NCBI RefSeq assembly: GCF_003205615.1
Contig: NZ_PYBV01000011.1
Location: 1 to 53,882 of the forward strand
Length of the DNA stretch: 53,882 bases
Source: Micromonospora arborensis
GTDB taxonomy: Bacteria; Actinomycetota; Actinomycetes; Mycobacteriales; Micromonosporaceae
Reading direction: 5' to 3'
Positions 45,734 through 53,882 of this stretch are shown one piece after another. A program made the translations under genes and the position numbers. Below the pieces are notes generated by a model that had not been told where the DNA came from, made no database searches, and saw only the letters and a program-made list of their open reading frames with translations. How positions within the stretch are numbered: the stretch's first letter is position 1; each line of letters starts with the position of its first letter.

Positions 45734-47158
45734 TCAGGGCAGTGTGGGCGCCGACCCACCCACCAACCAGGCGTCGAAGAGCGGTCGCAACTGTCGACCC
45801 GCCACCCGCTCGGCCAGCGCGACGAGGTCCGAGGTGGTCGCGTTGCCCGCCGCACGCTCGGTGGTCCAGGTACGCAGGATGCGGAAGAACATCTCGTCAC
45901 CGACGGTCCGTCGCAACGCGTGCACGGCGAGCGCCCCCCGCTTGTAGACGGCCGTGCCGAACATCCGCTCCCGCCCCGGCTCGACCGACGGCTGCGACCA
46001 GTCGATCGTCGCGTACTGCAGTTCGAAGTTGCGCTGGGCGGTCCGGCCGCCGTCGTGCTCCTCCCACAGCCACTCGGCGTAGCTGGCGAAGCCCTCGTTG
46101 AGCCAGATGTCGCTCCACCTGCCCACCGACACGCTGTCGCCGAACCACTGGTGAGCCAACTCGTGCGCGACGACGCTCAGGTTGGGCCGGTCGTCGGCGA
46201 AGAAGGCCGGCCCGTAGACCGGGCGCGACTGGGTCTCCAGCGCGTACCCGATCCGATCGTCGGCGATCGCGATCCCGCCGTACGAGTCGAACGGGTACGG
46301 GCCGAAGCGGCTGGCCAGAAAGTCGACGATCGCACCGGTGCGGGCCAGTGCGGTGGCCGCGCCGCCGGCCGGCGGCAGGCTCGCCGCCACCGCGGTGACC
46401 ATCGGCCGGCCCGCGTGGGTGCCGACCACCACCCGGTAGTCACCGATCACCAACGTGCTCAGGTAGCTGGCCATCGGGGCGCGCTCCGACCAGCGCCAGG
46501 TGGTCCAGCCGTCGGCGCTGCTCTTCGGCCCGGGCACCCCGTTGCTCAGCGCGGCCAGGCCGTCCGGGACGGTCACCGCCAGGTCGTAGGTCGCCTTGTC
46601 CGAGGGGTGGTCGTTGACCGGGAACCAGGTGGCGGCCGAGTCGGGTTGGCCGAGCGCGACCGCGCCGTCGGCGGTGTGCAGGAAACCGCCGCTGCCCAGC
46701 GTCCCGTCGACCACGGGAGTGGGCACACCCCCGTAGTCGACCGTCACGGTGAACTGCCGACCACGCCGAAGCCCGTCGCGCGGGGTCACCACCAACTCGC
46801 CGTCGCCGCGACGGTGGTCGGCCCGCGCGTCCCCCACGGTGACAGCATCGACGTCCAGGCCGGCCAGGTCCAGATTGAACCGGGACAGGTCCTGAGTGGC
46901 CGTGGCGGTGATGACGGCTCGACCGGTCAGCCGGTCCGTCGACGGGTCGTAGCGGACGTCCAGGCCGTAGTGCGTGACGTCGTAACCGCCGTTGCCACGC
47001 CCCGGCACGTACGGGTCGCCGGCGTCGGCCGCACCGGGCCGGAAGCCGGCACCGTCGGTACCCGTACAACCGGTCGCGACCAACCCGATGACGCAGGTCA
47101 GCGCGGCGGCCATGGTGGCGAGGCGACTGCCGGCCCGCGTCCCTCCGGTCAGGACCAT
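45734..47158 (-). CDS. M1-family metallopeptidase lipoprotein, second copy
   Basis: A 474-residue paralogue of the preceding gene. Lipobox VATGC (Cys31) follows a longer signal peptide. The same GNGGYDVTHYGLDVRYDP opening, LGQPDSAATWFPVNDHPSDKATYD, HELAHQW at 332-338 and WLNEGFASYAEWLW occur. The ATG at 47158 has AGGAGGAG upstream. The copies are on the same strand, 110 bp apart, and clearly arose by tandem duplication. Confidence 0.9.
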   Translation of the reverse strand: MVLTGGTRAGSRLATMAAALTCVIGLVATGCTGTDGAGFRPGAADAGDPYVPGRGNGGYDVTHYGLDVRYDPSTDRLTGRAVITATATQDLSRFNLDLAGLDVDAVTVGDARADHRRGDGELVVTPRDGLRRGRQFTVTVDYGGVPTPVVDGTLGSGGFLHTADGAVALGQPDSAATWFPVNDHPSDKATYDLAVTVPDGLAALSNGVPGPKSSADGWTTWRWSERAPMASYLSTLVIGDYRVVVGTHAGRPMVTAVAASLPPAGGAATALARTGAIVDFLASRFGPYPFDSYGGIAIADDRIGYALETQSRPVYGPAFFADDRPNLSVVAHELAHQWFGDSVSVGRWSDIWLNEGFASYAEWLWEEHDGGRTAQRNFELQYATIDWSQPSVEPGRERMFGTAVYKRGALAVHALRRTVGDEMFFRILRTWTTERAAGNATTSDLVALAERVAGRQLRPLFDAWLVGGSAPTLP

Positions 47159-47207
47159 GCACACTCCTCCTGCGGCTTCCCCGGTCAGGACGAGCGTAGT
47201 CAGCGCC

Positions 47208-47247
47208 ACCGGCCGCGCGGCCCGTATCGGCGATCAGCGCGGCCGGT
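47208..47247 (-). terminator. Terminator after guaB-guaB3
   Basis: An 11-bp perfect stem (47208-47218 with 47237-47247) has an 18-nt loop, 24 bp past the guaB3 stop. Confidence 0.7.
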
Positions 47248-47270
47248 CTTCCGGCGTTCGACGGGACGGG

Positions 47271-48389
47271 TCAGCGGTCGAGGACCAGGCCGACCTTCTG
47301 GAACTCCTTCAGGTCGCGGTAGCCACACTTGGCCATGGCCCGACGCAGCCCCCCGAAGAGGTTGAGCTGACCGTCGGCCTCGTCGGCCGGGCCGAAGAGC
47401 AGCTGCTCCATCGACCCGAGCGGCTCGCCGGCGACCTCGAAGGCGCCCCGGGGCAGCGACGGGTGGCTCGCCGCCGAGTGCCACCAGGCACCACCGGCGG
47501 GGGCCTCGTCGCAGAGCGACAGCGGCTCACCGAGCATCACCGCGTCCGCGCCGCACCCGAGGGCCTTGGCGATGTCGCCCGAGGTCTGGATGTCACCGTC
47601 GGCGATGAGGTGCACGTACCGGCCGCCGGTCTCGTCGAGATAGTCGCGGCGGGCCGCCGCCGCGTCGGCGATCGCGGAGGCCATCGGCACCCGGATGCCC
47701 AGCACCGACTCGGTGGTCGACCACTCGTCGCCACCGATGCCCACGATCACACCGGCCGCGCCGGTACGCATCAGGTGCAGCGCGGTCTTGTAGTCCGTGC
47801 AACCGCCGACGATCACCGGCAGGTCGAGGTCGGCGATGAACTCCTTGAGGTTCAACGGCTCGTCGGTGGTCGACACGTGCTCGGCCGAGACGATGGTGCC
47901 CTGGATGACCAGGATGTCCACCCCGGCATCCAGGATCACCGGGGCCAGCGCGAGGGTGTGCTGCGGAGAGACCCGCACCGCCACCGTGCCGCCACCGGCG
48001 CGCAGCTCACGGACCCGCTCGGCGATGAGGTCCGGGCGGATCGGCTCCGCGTACACCTCTTGGAGCCGCTTGGTGGCGCGGGCGTCCTCACCGAGGCCGG
48101 CCAGCTCGTCCAGCACCTTGGTCGGGTTCTCGTAGCGGGTCCAGAGCCCCTCGACGTTGAGCACACCCAGGCCACCGAGCTGACCGAGCCGCACCGCCGA
48201 CGAAGGACTCATGGTGGCGTCGGAGGGGTGGCCGACGCACGGGATGCCGAACGGGTACGCGTCGAGCTGCCAGGAGGTCGAGACGTCATCGACGTCCCGC
48301 GTGCGGCGGCTCGGCACGATGGCGATGTCGTCCAGGTGGTAGCCGCGCTGCGCGGTCTTACCCAGCCCGATCTCGACCACGTCACGCAT
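47271..48389 (-). CDS. guaB3: GuaB3-family IMP dehydrogenase-related protein
   Basis: A 372-residue TIM-barrel protein without CBS domains, second in the guaB-guaB3 operon (30 bp after guaB). It has [55 protein letters not shown] and DLKEFQKVGL. In the loop where GuaB has GPGSICTTR, this protein reads GIGGDEWSTTE, so Ser224 stands in place of the catalytic Cys. Whether it has IMP dehydrogenase activity is therefore open. The start is ATG at 48389. Confidence 0.9.
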   Translation of the reverse strand: MRDVVEIGLGKTAQRGYHLDDIAIVPSRRTRDVDDVSTSWQLDAYPFGIPCVGHPSDATMSPSSAVRLGQLGGLGVLNVEGLWTRYENPTKVLDELAGLGEDARATKRLQEVYAEPIRPDLIAERVRELRAGGGTVAVRVSPQHTLALAPVILDAGVDILVIQGTIVSAEHVSTTDEPLNLKEFIADLDLPVIVGGCTDYKTALHLMRTGAAGVIVGIGGDEWSTTESVLGIRVPMASAIADAAAARRDYLDETGGRYVHLIADGDIQTSGDIAKALGCGADAVMLGEPLSLCDEAPAGGAWWHSAASHPSLPRGAFEVAGEPLGSMEQLLFGPADEADGQLNLFGGLRRAMAKCGYRDLKEFQKVGLVLDR

Positions 48390-48419
48390 GGGGGGCTCCA
48401 GGTGGTTGGGGGTGGTGGG

Positions 48420-50012
<1,593 letters not shown>

Positions 50013-50167
50013 TCAGCGAGGTGGCGCGGGCAGGCACCGGAGCGCGCCACGGTACCGGCACGTCACTTCATCGTACCCAGTGAGCTGGGCGGCTCATCCG
50101 TGGCGGGCCGGCCCGGCGCGTGCCCGGGGGGCGGACGTCCCCGCCGCGTTGGGTCTACGGTGAGGGG

Positions 50168-50587
50168 GTGCACGACGAGCCCATCGACCCGTTCAATGGC
50201 GACCCGGCCGATCCGACAGCGGGTCTGGAGGACCCGGGCGACGACGCGACGCCGGATCCGCTGACCGACGTCGAGCGGCAGGATGTGCTGGAAGACCTCG
50301 CCGACCTGGAGATCTACCAGGCTCTGCTGGCCCCGATTGGGGTCCGCGGGCTGGTGATCGAATGCGAGGACTGCCGGGAGCCGCACTACTTCGACTGGGA
50401 CCTGCTCCGGGGCAACCTGCGGCACCTTCTCAACTCGGGTCGCCCCCGGGTGCACGAGCCCGCGTACGACCCCGACCCGGACCACTACGTGACCTGGGAC
50501 TACGCCCGCGGGTACGCCGACGGGGTGCACGACACCCTGAGCGAGGGCACCGAGGACGAACCGGGCACCCCGACCGCCACCCAGTGA
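50168..50587 (+). CDS. DUF5319 family protein
   Basis: A 139-residue acidic, soluble protein. It opens HDEPIDPFNGDPADP and has the conserved LTDVERQDVLEDLADLEIYQALLAPIGVRG. It then has IECEDCREPHYFDWDLLRGNL, with a possible metal- or redox-active CxxC, and HYVTWDYARGYADG. The GTG at 50168 fits the family start; the GAGGGG just before it is tight. An ATG at 50120 is in frame upstream. The gene sits between guaB and the BldM/WhiD pair, as in other actinobacteria. Function unknown. Confidence 0.8.
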   Translation: MHDEPIDPFNGDPADPTAGLEDPGDDATPDPLTDVERQDVLEDLADLEIYQALLAPIGVRGLVIECEDCREPHYFDWDLLRGNLRHLLNSGRPRVHEPAYDPDPDHYVTWDYARGYADGVHDTLSEGTEDEPGTPTATQ

Positions 50588-50645
50588 CGGCGGCGCGCGA
50601 CGGCGTGCCTCAGGCGACGGCGGCGCGCGACGGCGTGCCTCAGGC
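50586..50645. repeat. Exact 30-bp tandem duplication at convergent gene ends
   Basis: Positions 50586-50615 and 50616-50645 are identical. The pair spans the DUF5319 stop and the BldM-like stop, leaving a ghost copy of the latter's last codons between the genes. Confidence 0.9.
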
Positions 50646-51458
50646 GACCAGGCCGGCCCGGAAACCGGCGGCCACCGCGTGCGCCCGATCCCGGGCACCG
50701 AGCTTGCGGAACAACCGGCGGGCGTGCGTCTTGACGGTGTCCTCCGAGACGAACAGCTCCCGGCCGATCTCCGCGTTGCTCTTGCCCTCGGCCATACCCA
50801 GCAGCACCTGAAGCTCGCGCTCGGTGAGCCCGATCGACGCACGGCTGGACCGGGCGTTCGGGGCGGGCCGGGCCGGGTCGGTCTGATCGGCCGCCGACTC
50901 GCCCGTCGCGGACTCAGGCTCGTCGTCACCCCGCTGCACCGGCACCGACGGCACACCCGCCTGCCCCTCGCCGGGCGTGGCCGCCCAGCCGGGCTCACCG
51001 GAACCACGCGGCGACGGCCCGGAGCGACCGGAACCGCCCACCGCCGCGGTGTCCCGGGCCGGATCGGTGATCCGCTGCCGGGAGGCCCGGCCGGGCGCGG
51101 TGAGCAGCAGCAGAGCCTTGGCCACCGCACTGGTCAGGTCGTGGTCGACATTCTGGATGAGACCCCGGGCGCCAGCGCTGATGGTGGCCGCCGCGGCCTC
51201 GGACTCCTCGGTGCCGAGCAGCACGACCGCAGCCTGCGGCGCACGGGCCAGCACCCGACGGACGAAGCCGGCGCTGTCCGGCCGGGTGAGGGCCGTGTCG
51301 GCCAGCACCACGTCGGCAGGTCGCTCGGCCAACCGCAGCATCACCTCAGGATCGGAGACGGCGGTACGAACGATTGCGGACAACCCCAGCCGCGCGGCAG
51401 CAGAAGTGAGGTGCTGGGCCGCGAGTGGTGTCCGAACGCACACAAGAACGGTATGCAC
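50640..51458 (-). CDS. bldM: BldM-like orphan response regulator (LuxR HTH)
   Basis: A 272-residue transcription factor. The atypical receiver (1-120) keeps Asp54 (VVLADTAL) at the phospho-acceptor position, but the N-terminal acidic pair is absent (TVLVCVRTP) and the usual Lys region reads LIQNV. A long Gly/Ser/Pro-rich linker (about 121-208) leads to a LuxR-type HTH (211-272) with LTERELQVLLGMAEGKSNAEIG and SEDTVKTHARRLFRKLGARDRAHA. The neighbour is whiD-like and the guaB side matches the Streptomyces bldM locus, hence the tentative symbol. Streptomyces BldM is shorter (about 203 residues). The GTG at 51458 has GGAGAGGAG upstream. Confidence 0.7.
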   Translation of the reverse strand: MHTVLVCVRTPLAAQHLTSAAARLGLSAIVRTAVSDPEVMLRLAERPADVVLADTALTRPDSAGFVRRVLARAPQAAVVLLGTEESEAAAATISAGARGLIQNVDHDLTSAVAKALLLLTAPGRASRQRITDPARDTAAVGGSGRSGPSPRGSGEPGWAATPGEGQAGVPSVPVQRGDDEPESATGESAADQTDPARPAPNARSSRASIGLTERELQVLLGMAEGKSNAEIGRELFVSEDTVKTHARRLFRKLGARDRAHAVAAGFRAGLVA

Positions 51459-51713
51459 TGTGGTCTCCTCTCCGCCAACGAGCAGACCATGACGGGGTCG
51501 GCTGGGGAGGGGGTTCCCGGCAATCCTTCGAACTTTTCCGACAAATAGGGCAGAAGCCGCAATTTCTCGGACGTTTTCGATCACAGAAGTGTGAGGCGGC
51601 GACGGCCCGGGTACCGGGAGATCCAGGCCGGGAACGGTGCGCCTGCGCGGCCCGCCGCCCGGATGCCGGCCACAAAAGGATTCTCGCGGAGCCGCGCGGG
51701 AGGAGGGGTGCTG
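51459..51713. promoter_or_regulatory. Divergent bldM-like / whiD-like promoter region
   Basis: A 255-bp gap between two developmental-type regulators, with a relatively AT-rich patch around 51530-51560. GGAGGAGGGG at 51699-51708 is the ribosome binding site of the whiD-like gene. I cannot assign -10/-35 elements with confidence. Confidence 0.4.
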
Positions 51714-52097
51714 ATGTCGAACGTACGTAGACTGCCCGGACCCATCGTCGATCTCTGGGACTGGCAGCGACTCGGTGCCTGCCGAGGGCGGGACAGCGCC
51801 CAGTTCTTCCACCCGGACGGCGAGCGGGGTTCATCCCGACTGCGTCGCGAGTCCGCCGCCAAGTCGGTCTGCCGCACCTGCCCGGTGAGGGCCGAGTGCG
51901 CCGCGCACGCGCTGTCCGTCCGCGAGCCGTACGGCGTGTGGGGCGGCTTCAGCGAGTCGGAGCGACTGCGGCTGCTCGCCGTCGGCTGGGAGGACCTCGC
52001 TGACCGCCGGCACGCCCGGGTCGACGTCGCACGACTGGAGGCTCGCCTGGGCCGCCCGCACAAGTCGACCGTCCCGGCCCAACGCAACGTTGCCTGA
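51714..52097 (+). CDS. whiD: WhiB-family iron-sulphur regulator (WhiD-like)
   Basis: A 127-residue Wbl protein. Four Cys at 23, 53, 56 and 62 (C-x29-C-x2-C-x5-C) bind a [4Fe-4S] cluster. The GVWGG turn at 74-78 contacts the principal sigma factor, and a basic C-terminal region follows. Position beside the BldM-like gene and near guaB matches whiD of Streptomyces, where it acts in spore maturation, hence the symbol. The ATG at 51714 is preferred; a GTG at 51708 is also in frame. A 41-codon longer frame is unlikely. Confidence 0.85.
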   Translation: MSNVRRLPGPIVDLWDWQRLGACRGRDSAQFFHPDGERGSSRLRRESAAKSVCRTCPVRAECAAHALSVREPYGVWGGFSESERLRLLAVGWEDLADRRHARVDVARLEARLGRPHKSTVPAQRNVA

Positions 52098-52121
52098 CCC
52101 GACACGTCACTGACTTCCGCG

Positions 52122-52150
52122 AACCGCGCCCCCTCATCCGGGGCGCGGTT
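52122..52150 (+). terminator. whiD terminator
   Basis: An 11-bp perfect stem (52122-52132 with 52140-52150) is closed by a 7-nt loop and followed by TT, 24 bp after the stop. Confidence 0.85.
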
Positions 52151-52225
52151 TCGGCGTCCCCGCATCCGGGGGTGCCGTTTCGGCGTCCCCGCATCCGGGG
52201 GTGCCGTTTCGGCGTCCCCCGATCA
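52140..52225. repeat. 29-bp tandem repeat (three units)
   Basis: GTTTCGGCGTCCCC recurs with 29-bp spacing (TTT at 52149, 52178 and 52207). The first unit includes the right arm of the whiD terminator. Non-coding. Confidence 0.85.
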
Positions 52226-52294
52226 CGGCCGCGACGCTCACACCAATCAAAGCCGTGAGGGCCTGGTGGCGGACGTGGGGTCCGGCTGTGACCT

Positions 52295-52420
52295 GAGGGT
52301 CGGTAGTGGCTCGAGGGTCGGTAGTGGCCTGAGGGTCGGACGTGGCCCGAGGGTCGGACGTGGCCCACGGGTCGGACTTGGCCCGAGGGTCGGACTTGGC
52401 CTGAGGGGCGGAAGTGGCCC
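52295..52420. repeat. 18-bp tandem repeat (seven units)
   Basis: Seven contiguous 18-bp units, consensus GAGGGTCGGACGTGGCCC, start at 52295 and are flanked by one degenerate unit on each side. Because 18 is a multiple of 3, all frames read as hexapeptide repeats, but no frame has a credible start or codon usage. Confidence 0.9.
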
Positions 52421-52543
52421 GAGGGTCGACGGCGCTGCCGGACCTCACGTCGACTGCGGGCCTCCCGAGGGCTGCGGGCCCCGGTCACTGCCGCACTCAA
52501 CTCGACTTCCGCGCCGCACGCCACTGCCGGACCCCATGTCACC

Positions 52544-52643
52544 TGTCCCGGGACATGATCGACACCACATCGCCGATGTCGGGGTATCCCGCGCCTCGGA
52601 TGCCCCCATGTCGGCGATATGGAGTGGATCATGTCCCGGGACA
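52544..52643. repeat. Palindromic element B, copy 2
   Basis: A 33-bp inverted repeat with a few mismatches (52544-52576 with 52611-52643) encloses an inner imperfect repeat (GGGGTATCC / GGATGCCCC). It shares the GATC-AC-CCA-TCGCCGATGTCG arm pattern with copy 1 at 37179. Each outer end carries the extra palindrome TGTCCCGGGACA. Confidence 0.85.
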
Positions 52644-52803
52644 GACCACGCGAGGCAAACCATGCCCGAATGTGGGCGATTTGTCCGCCTTAGGGGACGT
52701 CGGGCCTGACTGGCCGCCACCACTTACGTGGCTTTTGTCTGACCTGGCCCCTTCTGGCCTGTGACCGGTCGCATCCATGGCCCGGAATCATGGCCAAGCC
52801 AGG

Positions 52804-53240
52804 GTCGTTACACACCCTGACGATCGCAGCACCACCGGCCGGCCCCGAGGATTGGGGTGCTGGCCGCGGGGTTGGAATGCCGACCCCCACCGGGTCGTTG
52901 TGATCCCCACGAACGACCGCCCGGCCGCCGCCTCCACGAGGTGCCGATGGACGGGCCACCCCCGGAATGACCCCAGCCCCCGGTCGTTACACACAGACCC
53001 GGAGCCCACAAGCCCTCGCAGGTGAGCGCCGAACCGGGCGCCACAAGCCCCTCCGCTCGCGGGTCGCCGCCGGGAATCGCCCCGGCCCCCGGGTCGTTAC
53101 ACCTGGACCCGGCGCCACAAGCTCTCCGCTCGTGGCCCACCCCCGGGGAGTGACCCCGGACCGCGAGTCGTTACACCTGGACCCCGGCGCCACAAGCCCC
53201 CGCTTGCAGGCCGCCGCCCCCGGCGCACGAGCCCCCCGCT
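52804..53240. repeat. Degenerate GTCGTTACAC repeat array
   Basis: GTCGTTACAC occurs at 52804, 52983, 53093 and 53167. The last three are each followed by a version of GACCCGG..GCCACAAGC and CTCG. GGTCGTT (52893-52899) with AACGACC (52912-52918) forms a further inverted repeat. The array occupies most of the 560 bp before the last gene. I see no coding sequence in it. Confidence 0.7.
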
Positions 53241-53300
53241 CGTAAGCGCCGACCCCTTTCAGACTTTTCCCCGTTAGTGCAGCGCCCGGACGAGGTGCTC

Positions 53301-53339
53301 ACACCCGGCACGCCTTCCCCCTTATGGGCGTGTGGGTGT
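53301..53339 (+). promoter_or_regulatory. 5'-UTR hairpin before the secreted lysozyme-like gene
   Basis: ACACCC-GG-CACGCC (53301-53314) pairs with GGCGTG-T-GGGTGT (53327-53339): 12 bp with small bulges and a 12-nt loop, ending 11 nt before the AAGGAG ribosome binding site. It could affect translation or mRNA stability. Confidence 0.5.
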
Positions 53340-53364
53340 CCTTACCCCCGAAGGAGCTACCCCC

Positions 53365-53882
53365 ATGAACACGATCATGCGTAAGAGCGTCCTGTCCGTT
53401 GCTGGTCTCGCGTTCGCCGGTGGTGTCTTCGCCGGTCCGATCGCCGCCCACGCCAACCCGGCCGTGGACGCCAAGCCCGCCGCCGTCGCAGTGCAGGCTG
53501 ACAAGCCGGACACCGCCAAGCTGATCCCGCACGGCACCCAGGGCGACCAGTCCCACATCACCCTCAACGACGAGCAGATCGGCAACGCCAAGGCGATCAT
53601 CGCCGCCACGAAGAAGGCCGGCCTGCCCGAGCGGGCCGCGGTCATCTCGATCGCCACGAGCCTGCAGGAGTCGAAGCTGGAGAACCTGGGCCACCTCGGC
53701 GACATGAACGACCACGACTCGCTGGGCCTGTTCCAGCAGCGCCCGTCCAGTGGTTGGGGTACCCCGGAGCAGATCACCGACCCGGCCTACTCGACCACCG
53801 CGTTCCTCAAGGGCCTGAAGCAGGTTGATGGGTGGCAGGACATGCCCCTGACCCAGGCCGCGCAGACCGTCCAGGTCTCCGC
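53365..53882 (+). CDS. Secreted lysozyme-like cell-wall protein (partial, 3' end outside window)
   Basis: The first 172 residues are present; the frame is open at the window edge. A Sec signal peptide (KSVLSVAGLAFAGGVFAGPIAAHA, residues about 7-30) is followed by a short Ala/Lys-rich segment, then a domain resembling lytic transglycosylase or lysozyme folds. Its features are AVISIATSLQESKLENL with a candidate catalytic Glu, DSLGLFQQRPSSGWGTPEQI, and DPAYSTTAFLKGLKQV. Such proteins are common in Micromonosporaceae and probably cleave peptidoglycan, but I know no characterised member. AAGGAG (53351-53356) lies 8 nt before the ATG. A repeat array and a hairpin precede it. Confidence 0.75.
   Translation, partial: MNTIMRKSVLSVAGLAFAGGVFAGPIAAHANPAVDAKPAAVAVQADKPDTAKLIPHGTQGDQSHITLNDEQIGNAKAIIAATKKAGLPERAAVISIATSLQESKLENLGHLGDMNDHDSLGLFQQRPSSGWGTPEQITDPAYSTTAFLKGLKQVDGWQDMPLTQAAQTVQVS

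Noticed and set aside
52295..52420. CRISPR array
   Set aside because: The units are contiguous 18-bp direct repeats without unique spacers, and no cas genes are in the window.
52134..52632. Minus-strand frames with hexapeptide repeats (DPRATS- or RPSGQV-like)
   Set aside because: They exist only because an 18-bp unit keeps all frames open; there is no convincing start or ribosome binding site, and several frames are equally good.

Overview
The window is high-GC actinobacterial DNA, most likely from a Micromonospora-like member of the Micromonosporaceae. That placement is an inference. It rests on strong GC bias, frequent GTG starts, a WhiD/BldM-type developmental pair, an intracellular AroQ-delta chorismate mutase, and gene order. 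The order purH-purN-perM-like-sucD-sucC-M23 peptidase-uvrD/pcrA-chorismate mutase (8.4-22.1 kb) matches the conserved Mycobacterium block around uvrD1. The right-hand order choD-like-guaB3-guaB-DUF5319-bldM-whiD matches blocks known from Mycobacterium and Streptomyces. These matches are from memory; no search was run.

Layout. 0-2 kb: mdh and folD (minus). 2.4-8.3 kb: oligopeptide ABC transporter operon 1 (A-B-C-D-F, plus). 8.3-22.3 kb: the conserved housekeeping block, covering late purine synthesis (purN/purH), a PerM-like membrane protein, two small DUF4190-type proteins, a GNAT enzyme, succinyl-CoA ligase, a B12-binding small mutase subunit with a coupled hypothetical gene, two M23 peptidases, PcrA/UvrD helicase, and chorismate mutase behind a Tyr/Phe leader-peptide attenuator. 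22.3-28.1 kb: a second, paralogous opp operon in the opposite orientation. 28.6-33.2 kb: an envelope-stress module (NarL-type response regulator, PspC-domain histidine kinase, divergent PspC/LiaF-like protein, small membrane protein). 33.3-35.7 kb: convergent psd (with an unusual N-terminal extension) and pssA. 35.9-38.5 kb: two double-NUDIX genes separated by a repeat island. 38.6-50 kb: PspC protein, guaA, GNAT, ChoD-like GMC oxidoreductase, LCP protein, two M1 lipoprotein peptidases, guaB3 and guaB. 50.2-52.1 kb: DUF5319, BldM-like regulator, WhiD-like protein. 52.1-53.4 kb: a 1.27-kb non-coding region full of repeats. After it comes a secreted lysozyme-like protein cut by the window end.

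The most interesting regulatory find is the leader at 21560-21674. A GTG-initiated 21-codon peptide carries four Tyr and one Phe codon in a row. It is followed by a strong terminator, and the leader contains a near-copy of the terminator's right arm that could act as an antiterminator. The downstream gene is chorismate mutase, the branch point to Phe and Tyr, so this is a candidate ribosome-mediated attenuator. Other points of note are a symmetric four-box GTGAC/GTCAC operator upstream of opp1, two families of dispersed palindromic elements with two copies each, a degenerate GTCGTTACAC array before the last gene, and matching strong hairpins between oppA and oppB in both opp operons.

No rRNA, tRNA, CRISPR array, transposase or phage gene was recognised.
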